A stretch of DNA of 64,000 bases. Source: Butyrivibrio hungatei (GTDB lineage: Bacteria; Bacillota; Clostridia; Lachnospirales; Lachnospiraceae). The stretch lies in contig NZ_FMUR01000003.1 in assembly GCF_900101605.1 (NCBI RefSeq), positions 62,001 to 126,000 on the forward strand, written 5' to 3'. The notes under the pieces are model-generated. The model ran no database searches, was not told the DNA's origin, and saw only the letters and a program-made list of their open reading frames with translations. Numbering within the stretch: the first letter of the stretch is position 1; every line of letters begins with the position of its first letter. Both the position numbers and the translations under genes were made by a program. Below, one piece after another: positions 27,342 to 36,889 of this stretch.

Positions 27342-28532
27342 TCAGTTCTTTACGATAAGCTTTCCACCACGCTTTGATACTACGTCGAAGATAACGGCTG
27401 CAAGAAGAACGGCACCTTTAACCACCTTCTGCATGTTAGCATCTACACCCATAAGTGACATACCAAGGTTGATAACACCCATAAGTACGGCACCTACGAT
27501 AACTCCGGGAACTGTTCCGATTCCACCGTAAGCTGATGCTCCACCGATGAAACATGATCCGATAGCATCCATCTCATAGTTCTGACCATATGTAGGCTGA
27601 GCTGATGTAAGACGAGCGATTGTGATCATTCCTGCAAGTGCTGCAAGGAATCCCATGTTTGTGTAAGCGATGAAATAAACTTTGTTTGTGTTGATACCTG
27701 AAAGCTTTGTAGCCTTCTCGTTACCACCTACAGCGTAGAAGTAACGTCCAACAGTTGTGTTATTTGTGATGTAGCCATAGATAAGTACAACTACGAGAAC
27801 CCAAATAAGAACTGTAGGAATACCCTTGTACTGAGCAAGCTTGTAGCAGAATGCCAAAAGAGCTGCAACAATACCAACTGTCTTTACAAGGAATTTCCAA
27901 ATGGGCTCAAGCTCATATCCCTTGTTCTTTTTCTTAAAACGTGATCCGGCCTGTACAACAACGAAAATAATAGCAGCTAATATTCCGCCAAAGAGACATG
28001 TAAGGTTAAGAGATCCGTTTCCGATGAAATCATGGATATAGCAATCAGCACCGCCACCGAAAAGGTTAACGAATGAAGACTTATCCTTGATTGAAATTGT
28101 AAGTCCGTTAAGAACTACGTTTGAAAGTCCTCTGAACGCAAGCATACCTGCAAGTGTTACGATGAAAGGAGGAATTCTTACAAACGCAATCCAGAATCCC
28201 TGGAAAGCACCGATCAATGTTCCTACAACGAACATGATAAGTACTGAAGCCCAAATGGGAAGGTTCTTATTTACCATAAGTGTGGCACCTACAGCACCAA
28301 CAAAACATACAACCGAACCAACCGAAAGATCGATGTTACCACCTGTTAAGATACAGAGAAGCATACCGGTTGCAAGAACAAACACATAAGCGTTCTGTGA
28401 AATTAAGTTACTTACGTTCATAGGAAGAAGTAATGCTCCCTTTGTCTGGAAAGAGAAGAAAGCTACTACTGCTATGAGAACAAGTATCATTGTATTTTTC
28501 TTTATGAATCCGAGTACCGAATCGTTATTCAT
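27342..28532 (-). CDS. mmsB: Multiple-monosaccharide ABC transporter permease
   Basis: 396 residues with about ten membrane helices, of the ribose/xylose-type permease family (BPD_transp_2). Contains the typical LTGGNIDLSVGSVV motif early and FIGGASAYGGIGTVPGVIVGA near the end. Length and the central insertion of charged residues (SRFKKKNKGYELEPIWKF) fit the MmsB/GguB group, which works with ChvE. Forms the channel for sugars. ATG 28532 overlaps the stop of the ATPase gene (TAATG) and follows GGAGG. Last gene of the operon; followed by overlapping terminators. Confidence 0.92.
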   Translation of the reverse strand: MNNDSVLGFIKKNTMILVLIAVVAFFSFQTKGALLLPMNVSNLISQNAYVFVLATGMLLCILTGGNIDLSVGSVVCFVGAVGATLMVNKNLPIWASVLIMFVVGTLIGAFQGFWIAFVRIPPFIVTLAGMLAFRGLSNVVLNGLTISIKDKSSFVNLFGGGADCYIHDFIGNGSLNLTCLFGGILAAIIFVVVQAGSRFKKKNKGYELEPIWKFLVKTVGIVAALLAFCYKLAQYKGIPTVLIWVLVVVLIYGYITNNTTVGRYFYAVGGNEKATKLSGINTNKVYFIAYTNMGFLAALAGMITIARLTSAQPTYGQNYEMDAIGSCFIGGASAYGGIGTVPGVIVGAVLMGVINLGMSLMGVDANMQKVVKGAVLLAAVIFDVVSKRGGKLIVKN

Positions 28533-30079
28533 TATTTGACCTCCTTATTTCCGGATGACTGTAAAATATAAGTCATAATTTTTTCCTGAGTGGCTTCTTT
28601 GCCATCAAGTTCGCCAACCATCCTACCTTCATTCATTACGTAGACTCTGTCACACATTCCCAATACTTCCGGAAGTTCGGAAGAGATCATGATAACTGAT
28701 TTTCCTGCATCTACAAGCTGATTGATAATGCAATAAATCTCGTATTTAGCTCCTACGTCAATACCTCTTGTAGGTTCATCCAAAATGAGAATGTCCGGAT
28801 CTGCGAACATCCATTTTGCAAGAAGAACCTTCTGCTGGTTACCACCACTAAGGTTACCAACATTCTGCTCAACAGAAGGACATTTTGTCTTAAGCTTCTG
28901 TTTGTAATCAACTGCTACTTCATACTCTTTATCTTTGTCGATTACTGAATTCTTACTAACTGCATCAAGGTTTGCAAGTGTAGTGTTAATTTTAATAGGA
29001 TTGGTTAAGATAAGTCCGTTACCCTTACGATCCTCAGTAACATATGCAAGCTTATGCTTGATAGCTTCCTGAACGTTTCTAAGTTTAACTTCTTTACCAT
29101 TTATCTTAAGTGTTCCTGTAATGTTTTCGCCGTAACTTCTTCCAAAGATACTCATTGCAAGCTCTGTTCTTCCGGCACCCATAAGTCCGGAAATACCTAC
29201 AACTTCTCCTTTTCTGACGTTCATGCTGACATTATTGACAACTTTTCTATCACTATATAAAGGATGATAAACATTCCAATCTTTGACTTCCATCATTATA
29301 TCCCCAATCTTTGGTTCTCTCTTGGGGAAACGGTCTGATAATTCACGACCTACCATGCCGTTGATGATACGTGCTTCTGAGAAATCATCCACACCCTTTG
29401 TAAGTGTCTCAATTGTCGATCCGTCACGGATAACCGTAATCTTATCGGCAACATATGATACCTCATTAAGTTTATGTGAGATGATAATTGAAGTAAGATT
29501 CTGCTCTTTCTTCAGCTTAAGTAACAAATCAAGAAGCGCCTTAGAATCACTCTCGTTAAGTGATGAAGTCGGCTCATCAAGAATAAGAAGTCTTGCGTTC
29601 TTTGAGAGCGCCTTCGCAATCTCAACAAGCTGCTGCTTACCAACACCAATATCCTTAATCAATGTCTGGGTACTATCTTTAAGTCCCACTATATCCAAAT
29701 ACTTACGAGCAAGTACACCCGTCTCTGTCCAATTAATCTTGCATTTTGATCCTCTTTCATTTCCAAGGAACATATTCTCTGCAATTGTCATGTACGGAAT
29801 AAGCGCAAGTTCCTGATGTATAATTACAATACCTTTTTGTTCACTATCCTTTATAGCGTTAAAATTGCAAACCTCGGAGTCATAAATGATATCACCTTCA
29901 TAGGTTCCGTACGAATAAACGCCACTGAGTACATTCATCAGTGTGGATTTACCGGCGCCGTTTTCACCTACCAGCGCGTGAATTTCGCCTTCTTCAACCT
30001 GAAGATTTACATTGTCCAAGGCTTTCACACCGGGGAATGTTTTGGTGATATTTTTCATTTCCAATAATATCTTCGCCAA
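28532..30079 (-). CDS. mmsA: Multiple-monosaccharide ABC transporter ATP-binding protein (two ABC cassettes)
   Basis: About 515 residues with two nucleotide-binding domains. First: Walker [10 protein letters not shown] and Walker [12 protein letters not shown]. Second: signature LSGGNQQK with [13 protein letters not shown], and the known weak Walker A (GLMGAGRTE) of sugar-type second cassettes. Energises uptake through the MmsB permease. The longest frame starts inside an intercistronic hairpin at 30151. The real start is probably the TTG at 30079, which sits five bases after GGAGGGG; a later ATG (30058) has no comparable site. TTG plus a hairpin between chvE and mmsA would keep the ATPase level below that of the binding protein. 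Confidence 0.9.
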   Translation of the reverse strand: MAKILLEMKNITKTFPGVKALDNVNLQVEEGEIHALVGENGAGKSTLMNVLSGVYSYGTYEGDIIYDSEVCNFNAIKDSEQKGIVIIHQELALIPYMTIAENMFLGNERGSKCKINWTETGVLARKYLDIVGLKDSTQTLIKDIGVGKQQLVEIAKALSKNARLLILDEPTSSLNESDSKALLDLLLKLKKEQNLTSIIISHKLNEVSYVADKITVIRDGSTIETLTKGVDDFSEARIINGMVGRELSDRFPKREPKIGDIMMEVKDWNVYHPLYSDRKVVNNVSMNVRKGEVVGISGLMGAGRTELAMSIFGRSYGENITGTLKINGKEVKLRNVQEAIKHKLAYVTEDRKGNGLILTNPIKINTTLANLDAVSKNSVIDKDKEYEVAVDYKQKLKTKCPSVEQNVGNLSGGNQQKVLLAKWMFADPDILILDEPTRGIDVGAKYEIYCIINQLVDAGKSVIMISSELPEVLGMCDRVYVMNEGRMVGELDGKEATQEKIMTYILQSSGNKEVK

Positions 30080-30139
30080 GTTTACCCCTCCTTCTATCTC
30101 TAATTTCTTTTCTTCTATTCTGATATTTTTTCTGTTAAA

Positions 30140-30162
30140 GAGGCGGGACAAAAGCCCGCCTC
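30140..30162 (-). terminator. Intercistronic hairpin between chvE and mmsA
   Basis: GAGGCGGG (30140-30147) / CCCGCCTC (30155-30162), 8-bp GC-rich stem followed on the minus strand by TTTAA only. Probably a leaky terminator or an RNA-protecting stem that makes chvE more abundant than mmsA and mmsB, as is common in ABC operons. Confidence 0.65.
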
Positions 30163-30182
30163 AGCTTTATTACAAATTTTTA

Positions 30183-31343
30183 TTATTTAAGGTCGTCTTC
30201 TGTGTAGTATCCTGAATCGATAAGAAGAGTCTTATAATTCTTGGAATCAGCGAACTGGGGCTCGCAGAGGTATGTAGGAATCACACCTGTTCCGTTATCA
30301 TAATCCTTCTCGTTGTTGATAGGAGCCTCGCCGCCCTTCATGATAGCGTCAACCATCTTAACTGTCTGTGCAGCAAGTTCACGTGTATCCTTGAAGATAG
30401 ACATTGACTGCTTACCAGCGATCATGTTCTTAACGTTGGGCTTATCGCAATCCTGACCTGTGATGATCGGCCAATCATCGGGATGATTAGGCTCGTAGTT
30501 AGCTTCAAGTGAGTTAGTTGCACCAAGTGCTGTTGAGTCATTCGAGCAAAGAACTGCATCAAGCTTTGTTCCATCAGCATAGTTAGCTGCGATGATAGCA
30601 TCCATTCTTGCCTGAGCGTTATCTGTCTTCCACTCAGGAGTAGCAACCTTATCGAACTCTTTCTGTCCGGACTTAACAACAAGCTTACCTTCTTCGATGT
30701 AAGGCTTGATTACATCATAAGCACCCTGATAGAAGAACTTAGCGTTGTTATCACCGGGATCACCTGTGAAGATCTCAATGTTGAAAGGTCCCTTAGCATT
30801 GTCGAGGTCAAGCTGATCTCTGATATACTCACCCTGCTTTGTTCCTACCATGTAGTTATCGAATGTAGCATAGTAGTTAACTGCATCTGAGTTCATGATC
30901 AAACGGTCATAAGCGATAACAGATACGCCTGCCTGCTTAGCCTGATCAAGAACTGTTCCGAGTGAATCACCTTCGATAGGTGCGATAACAAGAACCTTAG
31001 CTCCTGAACTGATCATGTTCTCGATCTGAGAAACCTGTGTAGGAACGTCGTTTGAAGCGTACTGAAGATCAACTTCATATCCTGCTTCCTGGAGCTGTTT
31101 CTCCATGTTTGCGCCGTCCTGGTTCCATCTCTGAAGATCCTTAGTAGGCATTGATACACCAACTCTTCCGCCTTCGCCGGCAGGAGTCTCTGCTGTTGCT
31201 GTTGCATCGCCGCCCTCTGCTGCTGTTGCATCAGCAGGTGCCTCTGCGCCACCTTCAGGTGCGGGTGTAGATGATCCGCAACCTACAAGCATGGCTGCAA
31301 CCATAGCTGCTGAAAGAACTGCACTAATGATTTTCTTCTTCAT
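30183..31343 (-). CDS. chvE: Multiple-monosaccharide ABC transporter substrate-binding lipoprotein
   Basis: 386 residues. Lipoprotein signal peptide with lipobox Leu-Val-Gly-Cys at residue 22, an Ala/Glu/Gly-rich spacer, then a periplasmic-binding-protein fold of the ChvE group. Recognisable parts: VGVSMPTKDLQRWNQDG, the sugar-contacting RLIMNSDAVNYYATFDNYMVG, EIFTGDPGDNNA, AVLCSNDSTALGA and ITGQDCD. ChvE proteins bind several aldoses (xylose, glucose, galactose, arabinose). ATG 31343 with GGGAGGAT upstream. First gene of chvE-mmsA-mmsB; preceded by the terminator of the sensory operon. Confidence 0.93.
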   Translation of the reverse strand: MKKKIISAVLSAAMVAAMLVGCGSSTPAPEGGAEAPADATAAEGGDATATAETPAGEGGRVGVSMPTKDLQRWNQDGANMEKQLQEAGYEVDLQYASNDVPTQVSQIENMISSGAKVLVIAPIEGDSLGTVLDQAKQAGVSVIAYDRLIMNSDAVNYYATFDNYMVGTKQGEYIRDQLDLDNAKGPFNIEIFTGDPGDNNAKFFYQGAYDVIKPYIEEGKLVVKSGQKEFDKVATPEWKTDNAQARMDAIIAANYADGTKLDAVLCSNDSTALGATNSLEANYEPNHPDDWPIITGQDCDKPNVKNMIAGKQSMSIFKDTRELAAQTVKMVDAIMKGGEAPINNEKDYDNGTGVIPTYLCEPQFADSKNYKTLLIDSGYYTEDDLK

Positions 31344-31466
31344 AAAAGTATCCTCCCTTTTATTTGGATTCCTGCAGAAATTTATCTGCGTTGTTTATAT
31401 TGTAAAATTTACCACAAAAATAATAGGATTAAATTACGATGTTCTGTAAATTTTTACTATCGTTAC

Positions 31467-31515
31467 AAAAAATTAACCGATTATGCTAGCATTATTTTGC
31501 ACTGCATAATCGGTT
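31467..31515 (-). terminator. Terminator of the sugar-sensing operon
   Basis: Perfect 12-bp stem AACCGATTATGC (31475-31486) / GCATAATCGGTT (31504-31515). On the minus strand it is followed by AATTTTTTG. It separates the sensory operon from chvE, which must therefore have its own promoter between about 31344 and 31465. Confidence 0.85.
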
Positions 31516-31558
31516 ATATCAATTTTGTGCTACTATCCCAAACCCGCATGTTTACTGA

Positions 31559-32626
31559 CTAATTTGGCATCTGGTCCGGTACATTCAAGTAAACATCCTC
31601 TTTTAAGTGAAATCCACTTTTAATTATCACTTCATCTATATTATTCCTTGTCACACTAGTAGGTTCTATCTTAAGATATGGCACCATCTTGGAGCCATCG
31701 CTTATATCTGAAATATCATATTCGGTGATTTCTTCCCCCTTAACAAGTTTGACCGCACATATAGCTGCTGCCTGCGCCAGTTTCTCAATCGGCTTGTAAA
31801 CGGTCATAAGCTGAGTCCCCTCAACAATTCTCTGACATGCTTCAAGATCTGCATCCTGTCCTGCAACCATAAGCTCACCCGCAAGTCTTCTCTCCGAAAG
31901 AGCTCTGACCACGTTACTTGCAATATCATCATTTCCGCACATTATCGCATCGGTTTCCCTGACAAGCCCTGTATTCTTATAAATATACTCGCTTGCCTTT
32001 TCAGCGCGCCAGCCGTCTGCATAGACCGTATCGACGATCTCATTTCTATATCTTGTCATAACAGACCTGAATCCTTTTTCGACAAAAGAAACATTGCTGT
32101 CGGAAGGAGATCCGCAGATCATTATCACCTTGCCGTCCGCAAGTCCGTTGTCTACCATGGTCTGCGCCATCATCGCACCTACTTTTTCGTTGTCAAAAGA
32201 AATGTAGAGATCGACTCCGGCATCAGAGATTAGTCTGTCATAAGCAATGACAACTATGCCTTCCTCTCTGGCCTTTTTCACCGAATCACGAAGTGAATTT
32301 GAATCGATACAGACAATGACTATCGCATCCATTCCGTTCTTGATAAAGTAGTCAATCTGCTTTTTCTGTTCTTCAATATCACCGTTTGCATTCTGTACGT
32401 TTACTTCCGCCCCAAGATCTTTTGCCATGGAAACAAAGACATCTCTGTCTCTCTGCCATCTTTCGATCACGAAAGAATCAAAGCACATTCCGATCTGGAT
32501 CTTGTCAGAATCGGAGCTTTTCTTTTTCTCGCCTTCGCCGCTCTCTTTGACACACCCCGTAACACATAACATAAGCAAAAGAGATGCAAGCCAAACGGCG
32601 ACCATTTTCCCCATATACCTTCTCAT
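31559..32626 (-). CDS. Sugar-binding lipoprotein, RbsB/XylF-like
   Basis: About 355 residues. Signal peptide with lipobox Val-Thr-Gly-Cys, then a type I periplasmic-binding fold like that of D-xylose and ribose receptors: KIQIGMCFDSFVIERWQRDRD, VIAYDRLISDAGVDLYISFDN, MCGNDDIASNVVRAL and VAGQDADLEACQRI. It resembles the ChvE protein downstream but lies in the regulator operon, right after the response regulator gene. It could present sugar to the sensor complex or to MmsAB. Of the possible starts, ATG 32626 is preferred over GTG 32635 because AAGGA sits at a usable distance. Confidence 0.85.
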   Translation of the reverse strand: MRRYMGKMVAVWLASLLLMLCVTGCVKESGEGEKKKSSDSDKIQIGMCFDSFVIERWQRDRDVFVSMAKDLGAEVNVQNANGDIEEQKKQIDYFIKNGMDAIVIVCIDSNSLRDSVKKAREEGIVVIAYDRLISDAGVDLYISFDNEKVGAMMAQTMVDNGLADGKVIMICGSPSDSNVSFVEKGFRSVMTRYRNEIVDTVYADGWRAEKASEYIYKNTGLVRETDAIMCGNDDIASNVVRALSERRLAGELMVAGQDADLEACQRIVEGTQLMTVYKPIEKLAQAAAICAVKLVKGEEITEYDISDISDGSKMVPYLKIEPTSVTRNNIDEVIIKSGFHLKEDVYLNVPDQMPN

Positions 32627-32631
32627 ATGTG

Positions 32632-34227
32632 TCACCGTCCTTCTTTATATTCGGTTGGCGTAACGCCTACATTCTTCTTAAAACTTCTGCTGAAATAATT
32701 CGGGTCCGTATATCCGCACGCTCCGCAGATTTCCTTCATTGACATATCCGACTCCGTAAGGAGCTCTTTTGCCTTCTCTATTCGCACACTTGTCAGATAT
32801 TCGATAAAGTTAAGCCCCAACTCGTCCTTGAATATCTTGCTGAAATAATACGGCGAGATATTGACCCTTCTTGATACATCATCAAGCGATATATCTTTTG
32901 CAAAATTGTCATCTATATACTTTCTTGCCGTCTTTATTACATCATTGGACTTCTCTTCTTTCTTGGCTATAACATTCCTGCAGGCGGAAGTAATCTTCCC
33001 CATAAACCATTCTCTTATCCCGTCTGCAGTGCCAAGTCCCATAAGTTCCGGCAGATAATCATCACGCCCCGAGTACATATACTTCTTTCCGATGCTGCTA
33101 TAGGCAAGTCTCTCGGCATAAAGAGTTATCTCAAGGACCTTGATCCTCATTGACATGAGATCGCCGTTCTTCGACCTGTTGTACATCCAGTCGGCATACT
33201 TCCCCGCCGTTACCATAGTCGCATTGAGATCTCCGTTGGAAACCGCATCAAACATCGGCTTCTCAAGCTCTACGGGATAATCTTCTTCGCGTTCATCGTA
33301 AGGAGTAAGGTCATCTACATGTGCAACCGAGCCCGTCGTCGCAATAAGGGCATTCAATGCTTCTCTGTATGACTCTCCAAGCTCCCTCAGCGGTTTGACG
33401 CCTCCAATACCTATTCTGAAACTTATATCGGTTTTTTTCTTAAGTATCCTTGTCAGCTGCCTTGCTTTATCAATAAGTTCTGTTCTGTCATTGTACTCTA
33501 TCTTGGAAGAATCAAGAGGTACCAGCACAGCAATCTTATTTGCCATTACGTTACCTATCTTGCAGTTAAAAAAGTCTTTTACACCTTCACGTATCTCCTG
33601 ATATCGGCCCGAAACCTTGACGGAACTTCCGATTGCATTTGTCATGTGGTTTCCTTCCTGTGAATCACCGCAGACAATTGCCATCATACAGCCGTAATCC
33701 TGCTCTATTCCAAGTATTGTCTTGTAACTGTCGATGTCTTCTTCAAAATGCTCCTGAAGAAGGATATCGTATATAAGTCCGTTCTCGATTATAGGCTCAA
33801 TGGTTTCGAGCTTTTCCTTTATCATAAGCTCATTGCTTCGTTTTTCACGCTCACCGTCAATAAGCCCCATCGCCCTTCTTAAGACATTTACGACCTTAAG
33901 CTTGTCCATTGGCTTGTTAATATATTCAAGAACCCCAAGCTTGATTGCTTCTTTTGCATAGTCAAATTTGTCATATGCAGACATTACTATGAAGATCGTG
34001 TTCGCTGAAAACTGCTTTATTTCCTTGATTGCTTCTATACCATTTATTCCGGGCATATGAATATCCATAACCGCAATATCCGGTCTGAAACGCTCAGCAA
34101 GCTCTATTACGCTTCTTCCTGTCTTGGCAAACTGTACTTCGCATTCACTTCCAAATTCTTTTTCAATTATAAACTTCATGGAATCGATGACTATACCTTC
34201 ATCGTCCGCGATCATTATCCTGTACAT
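32632..34227 (-). CDS. Response regulator, REC plus AraC-type DNA-binding domain
   Basis: 531 residues. N-terminal receiver with acidic pocket ADDE, phospho-acceptor D55 (VMDIHMP) and conserved lysine in NKPM. A ~250-residue central domain of the YesN type follows, then a C-terminal AraC double helix-turn-helix (ISLDDVSRRVNISPYYFSKIFK ... ICGACGYTDPNYFSRSFKKNVGVTP). Partner of the YesM-like kinase encoded immediately upstream (21-base gap). Such pairs usually switch on sugar transport operons; the adjacent chvE-mmsAB operon is the obvious candidate. ATG 34227, GAGGGG upstream. Confidence 0.92.
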   Translation of the reverse strand: MYRIMIADDEGIVIDSMKFIIEKEFGSECEVQFAKTGRSVIELAERFRPDIAVMDIHMPGINGIEAIKEIKQFSANTIFIVMSAYDKFDYAKEAIKLGVLEYINKPMDKLKVVNVLRRAMGLIDGEREKRSNELMIKEKLETIEPIIENGLIYDILLQEHFEEDIDSYKTILGIEQDYGCMMAIVCGDSQEGNHMTNAIGSSVKVSGRYQEIREGVKDFFNCKIGNVMANKIAVLVPLDSSKIEYNDRTELIDKARQLTRILKKKTDISFRIGIGGVKPLRELGESYREALNALIATTGSVAHVDDLTPYDEREEDYPVELEKPMFDAVSNGDLNATMVTAGKYADWMYNRSKNGDLMSMRIKVLEITLYAERLAYSSIGKKYMYSGRDDYLPELMGLGTADGIREWFMGKITSACRNVIAKKEEKSNDVIKTARKYIDDNFAKDISLDDVSRRVNISPYYFSKIFKDELGLNFIEYLTSVRIEKAKELLTESDMSMKEICGACGYTDPNYFSRSFKKNVGVTPTEYKEGR

Positions 34228-34248
34228 ATTAATCCCCTCGATTTAATA

Positions 34249-35730
34249 CTACTCTTCCTTTTCATTAAACGGCAAACGTATTATCACTTCGCACCCCTTG
34301 TTTTCACCTTCGCTCCTTATTTCAACGGCATTATCATTCTCGCTAAAGAGCCTCAATCTTGAGATCACATTATCCATACCTATTCCGTTATTGTCATTCT
34401 GATTTTCTTTTCTTTCCCAGTTTCCGCTCAGTATTTTATCAATATTCTCAGGGCTGATTCCCTTTCCGTTGTCACCGATACTGATGCAGATATTGTCATC
34501 CTCACGGTAAACCCTGAGAGTGATCTTGCCCTTGTCGCCCATTTCCCTGATGCCGTGGTTTACGGCATTTTCAACTATCGGCTGCAATATCATATTGGGC
34601 ATAGGCGCACCGAGGAGCCTCTTATCAACCTGCTTCTCATAACCAATATCACCGGAAAATCTTACGTTCAGGATTCTTATGTAATTATCGACAAGCGTAA
34701 CTTCTTCACCTATCGTAACCTCAGTCTTTTTTCCCTTTACATTATACCTGAAAAAATCGGCTACCGTCTGAACATACTCATAAGTCCTATCTGCGCCCTC
34801 CATCATAGCAAGCTGTGCGCCCGCATTAAGAGTATTAAAAAGAAAATGCGGATTGATCTGCGCCTGCAGATATTTAAGTCTTGCATCCTTAAGATGCGAC
34901 TCCATCATAAGCTCTCTCTCCTGCATATATCGCTCTTTTTCTATACTCATTCGAAGTCTCTCGATATATTGCTTAATGCTTATGACCATCTTGTTAAAAG
35001 CATTGCTCACTATTCCGATCTCATCGTTATATGCGATTTCCAGAAGCTCTGCGTCAAAGTTTCCTTCCGCAACTTCATTTGCAGAATCCGCAAGTTTTTT
35101 AAGAGGCTGGACGATCGTGCTTACAAGATTCATTATTATGATGATATTTCCACCCATAACGATAGTAATAACAATGAAACTTACAAATTCATAATTTCCA
35201 AACAATTCGGTAAGTTCCGAATAATGCTGCGAATTACTTACAAAAAGTTCCAGGTTAAGACTTGTAATATACTCGTTTATATAATTATAAAGCTCCGTCG
35301 CACTCTCATAATACGTACGATACTTCTCGACATTTCTTCCGCGCTTTGCTTCTATCGTAAGAGAAACCTCATTTAAATAATTCTGCGACATATTCCTGAT
35401 ATTTCTTTCCATGCGCCCAAAAGAAAGGTCTGTCACTCTGTCATCAAGTTCACTCGTCAGATTGGAAAAAGTCTCTGCCGAGCTGAAATATGTCTTAAGT
35501 GAATCCGATGTCTTCGATCTGAGATATTCCGTCATTGAATCCTGAACATTACCCAGAGCATCCGAAAGCCTGTTAAGGTGTCTGTTGTCCTGATACACCA
35601 TCTCCATCTCTGTCGACATACTGTTGATACCAAGAAGCAAAAAGATATTTACGACAAAAATAATTATATTTGAAAAAACACAGATACTTACAATTTTATT
35701 TTGAAGGGGACGATCAAGAAATCTATTCAT
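34249..35730 (-). CDS. YesM-type sensor histidine kinase
   Basis: 493 residues. Two membrane helices (~13-35 and ~183-205) enclose an extracellular helical sensor region. A HAMP domain (~206-258), a short coiled coil, a His_kinase domain with H295 in QINPHFLFNTL, and a HATPase_c domain (VENAVNHG, GDNGKG, NGIGMDNV) follow. Phosphorylates the AraC-type regulator next door. The start overlaps the upstream membrane-anchored sugar-binding gene by eight bases, which suggests a three-protein sensor: external binding protein, kinase, regulator. Confidence 0.93.
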   Translation of the reverse strand: MNRFLDRPLQNKIVSICVFSNIIIFVVNIFLLLGINSMSTEMEMVYQDNRHLNRLSDALGNVQDSMTEYLRSKTSDSLKTYFSSAETFSNLTSELDDRVTDLSFGRMERNIRNMSQNYLNEVSLTIEAKRGRNVEKYRTYYESATELYNYINEYITSLNLELFVSNSQHYSELTELFGNYEFVSFIVITIVMGGNIIIIMNLVSTIVQPLKKLADSANEVAEGNFDAELLEIAYNDEIGIVSNAFNKMVISIKQYIERLRMSIEKERYMQERELMMESHLKDARLKYLQAQINPHFLFNTLNAGAQLAMMEGADRTYEYVQTVADFFRYNVKGKKTEVTIGEEVTLVDNYIRILNVRFSGDIGYEKQVDKRLLGAPMPNMILQPIVENAVNHGIREMGDKGKITLRVYREDDNICISIGDNGKGISPENIDKILSGNWERKENQNDNNGIGMDNVISRLRLFSENDNAVEIRSEGENKGCEVIIRLPFNEKEE

Positions 35731-36832
35731 TCTGCTCTTCCTCCTTCTTCATATATTCCGCAACATTGCTCTTATTTATGAGGCTTACGTCTGCGGCATA
35801 ATACTCACTTGTATTACCCGATTCATAATAATCGGAGAGAGCTTTTACACACTGCTCACCGAGCTGATTGGTATCAATGGCGATTGTTGCATAAACACCG
35901 CCTATGTCAATGGCATTGATTATCGGTTCGGAAGCATAGCATCCAAGAATATTTACCTTGCCCACTTCATTAAAATCTACAACTGCCTGATAAGCACATG
36001 TGGTATTTAGCTCATTAAGGCACACAATGACATCCGGTATCTGCTCATTATGGAAAATATCTCTGATCGACTCTTCCGCAGAAAAATCATTGGTATTGTC
36101 AACGGTCTTGATAGAGACGGAAACTTCCATGCCTGCTGCATCTTCCTGAGCTATACCTTCCTGCATTGCCGCGATTATTATATTCTGAATATTTTCACCG
36201 GAACTTCCCGCATCCGAATTAACGAGCACAGTAACCTGCATGATCTTATCCTGCTCGTTCTTATCAGATTCTTCGGTATTTTCGTTTTTCTTTTCCTGAA
36301 TAATATTATTGATCTGCTTAGCATACTCACGCCCCATCGCATATCCACCGATACCTACGTAGCTAAGCCTTTTTGAACGGGTATTGTCTCCGTAAAGAGT
36401 AACAACCGGAATCCCTTCTTCGACTGCTTCATCAATGAGTTGCGTCATTTCATTTGACTCATTGGCATAAAGAATAATACCGTCCACCCTGGATGCCGTA
36501 GCGATCTTCATAAGTTCTTCCGTTCTATACTTGGTCGAAAAATTCTCTCCCAGAAGATCGATATATATATTGTCTTCTTTTGCCGCCGCAAAAGCACCAC
36601 GGTAAACAGATTTCCAGAAATCAGACTTATTGTCGTCCGTTATCATAACATAATACTTTTCGTACTCGTTCGCTTCATCTTTTCTCTTAAAACCTTTCAG
36701 GCTGATACTGAAACTTACGGCGATAAGAAAAAGCGTAACAATAACGAAAACCACTGTTGCTAACATGATAACTCTTTCTCTATTATTTAGTTTACGCTTA
36801 TTATTACTACGGGGAGTGTTCACAGTATTCAT
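35723..36832 (-). CDS. Membrane-anchored sugar-binding-protein-like sensor
   Basis: About 369 residues. A basic N-terminal stretch is followed by one uncleaved membrane helix (~23-47) and an extracellular type I binding-protein fold: YVMITDDNKSDFWKSVYRGAF, VDGIILYANES, GIPVVTLYGDN, VGIGGYAMGREYAKQI, CLNELNTTCAY and NILGCYASE. There is no lipobox, unlike the other two binding proteins here, so it is built as a sensor rather than a carrier. It overlaps the histidine kinase gene by eight bases and probably feeds the ligand signal to it. ATG 36832; a GTG one codon upstream is possible. Its promoter lies almost on top of its start. Confidence 0.8.
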   Translation of the reverse strand: MNTVNTPRSNNKRKLNNRERVIMLATVVFVIVTLFLIAVSFSISLKGFKRKDEANEYEKYYVMITDDNKSDFWKSVYRGAFAAAKEDNIYIDLLGENFSTKYRTEELMKIATASRVDGIILYANESNEMTQLIDEAVEEGIPVVTLYGDNTRSKRLSYVGIGGYAMGREYAKQINNIIQEKKNENTEESDKNEQDKIMQVTVLVNSDAGSSGENIQNIIIAAMQEGIAQEDAAGMEVSVSIKTVDNTNDFSAEESIRDIFHNEQIPDVIVCLNELNTTCAYQAVVDFNEVGKVNILGCYASEPIINAIDIGGVYATIAIDTNQLGEQCVKALSDYYESGNTSEYYAADVSLINKSNVAEYMKKEEEQNE

Positions 36833-36871
36833 CACCTAATGATTATACCGTTTACACTCCCCATGTTTCAA
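36811..36871 (-). promoter_or_regulatory. Promoter with very short leader plus 9-bp inverted repeat across the start codon
   Basis: On the minus strand TTGAAA (36871-36866), an 18-base spacer and TATAAT (36847-36842) precede the ATG at 36832 by ten bases, so a transcript would begin almost at the start codon. GGGGAGTGT (minus, within the spacer) and ACACTCCCC (after the ATG) are perfect complements at 36854-36862 and 36811-36819. Either a paired operator or, in a longer transcript, a stem around the start codon. Confidence 0.5.
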
Positions 36872-36889
36872 TAGAATTTCTATTTATGG

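Noticed and set aside
31399..31417. Imperfect palindrome TTGTAAA-ATT-TACCACAA upstream of chvE as the response regulator operator
   Set aside because: The arms match poorly, AraC-type regulators usually bind direct repeats, and AT-rich promoters give such palindromes by chance.
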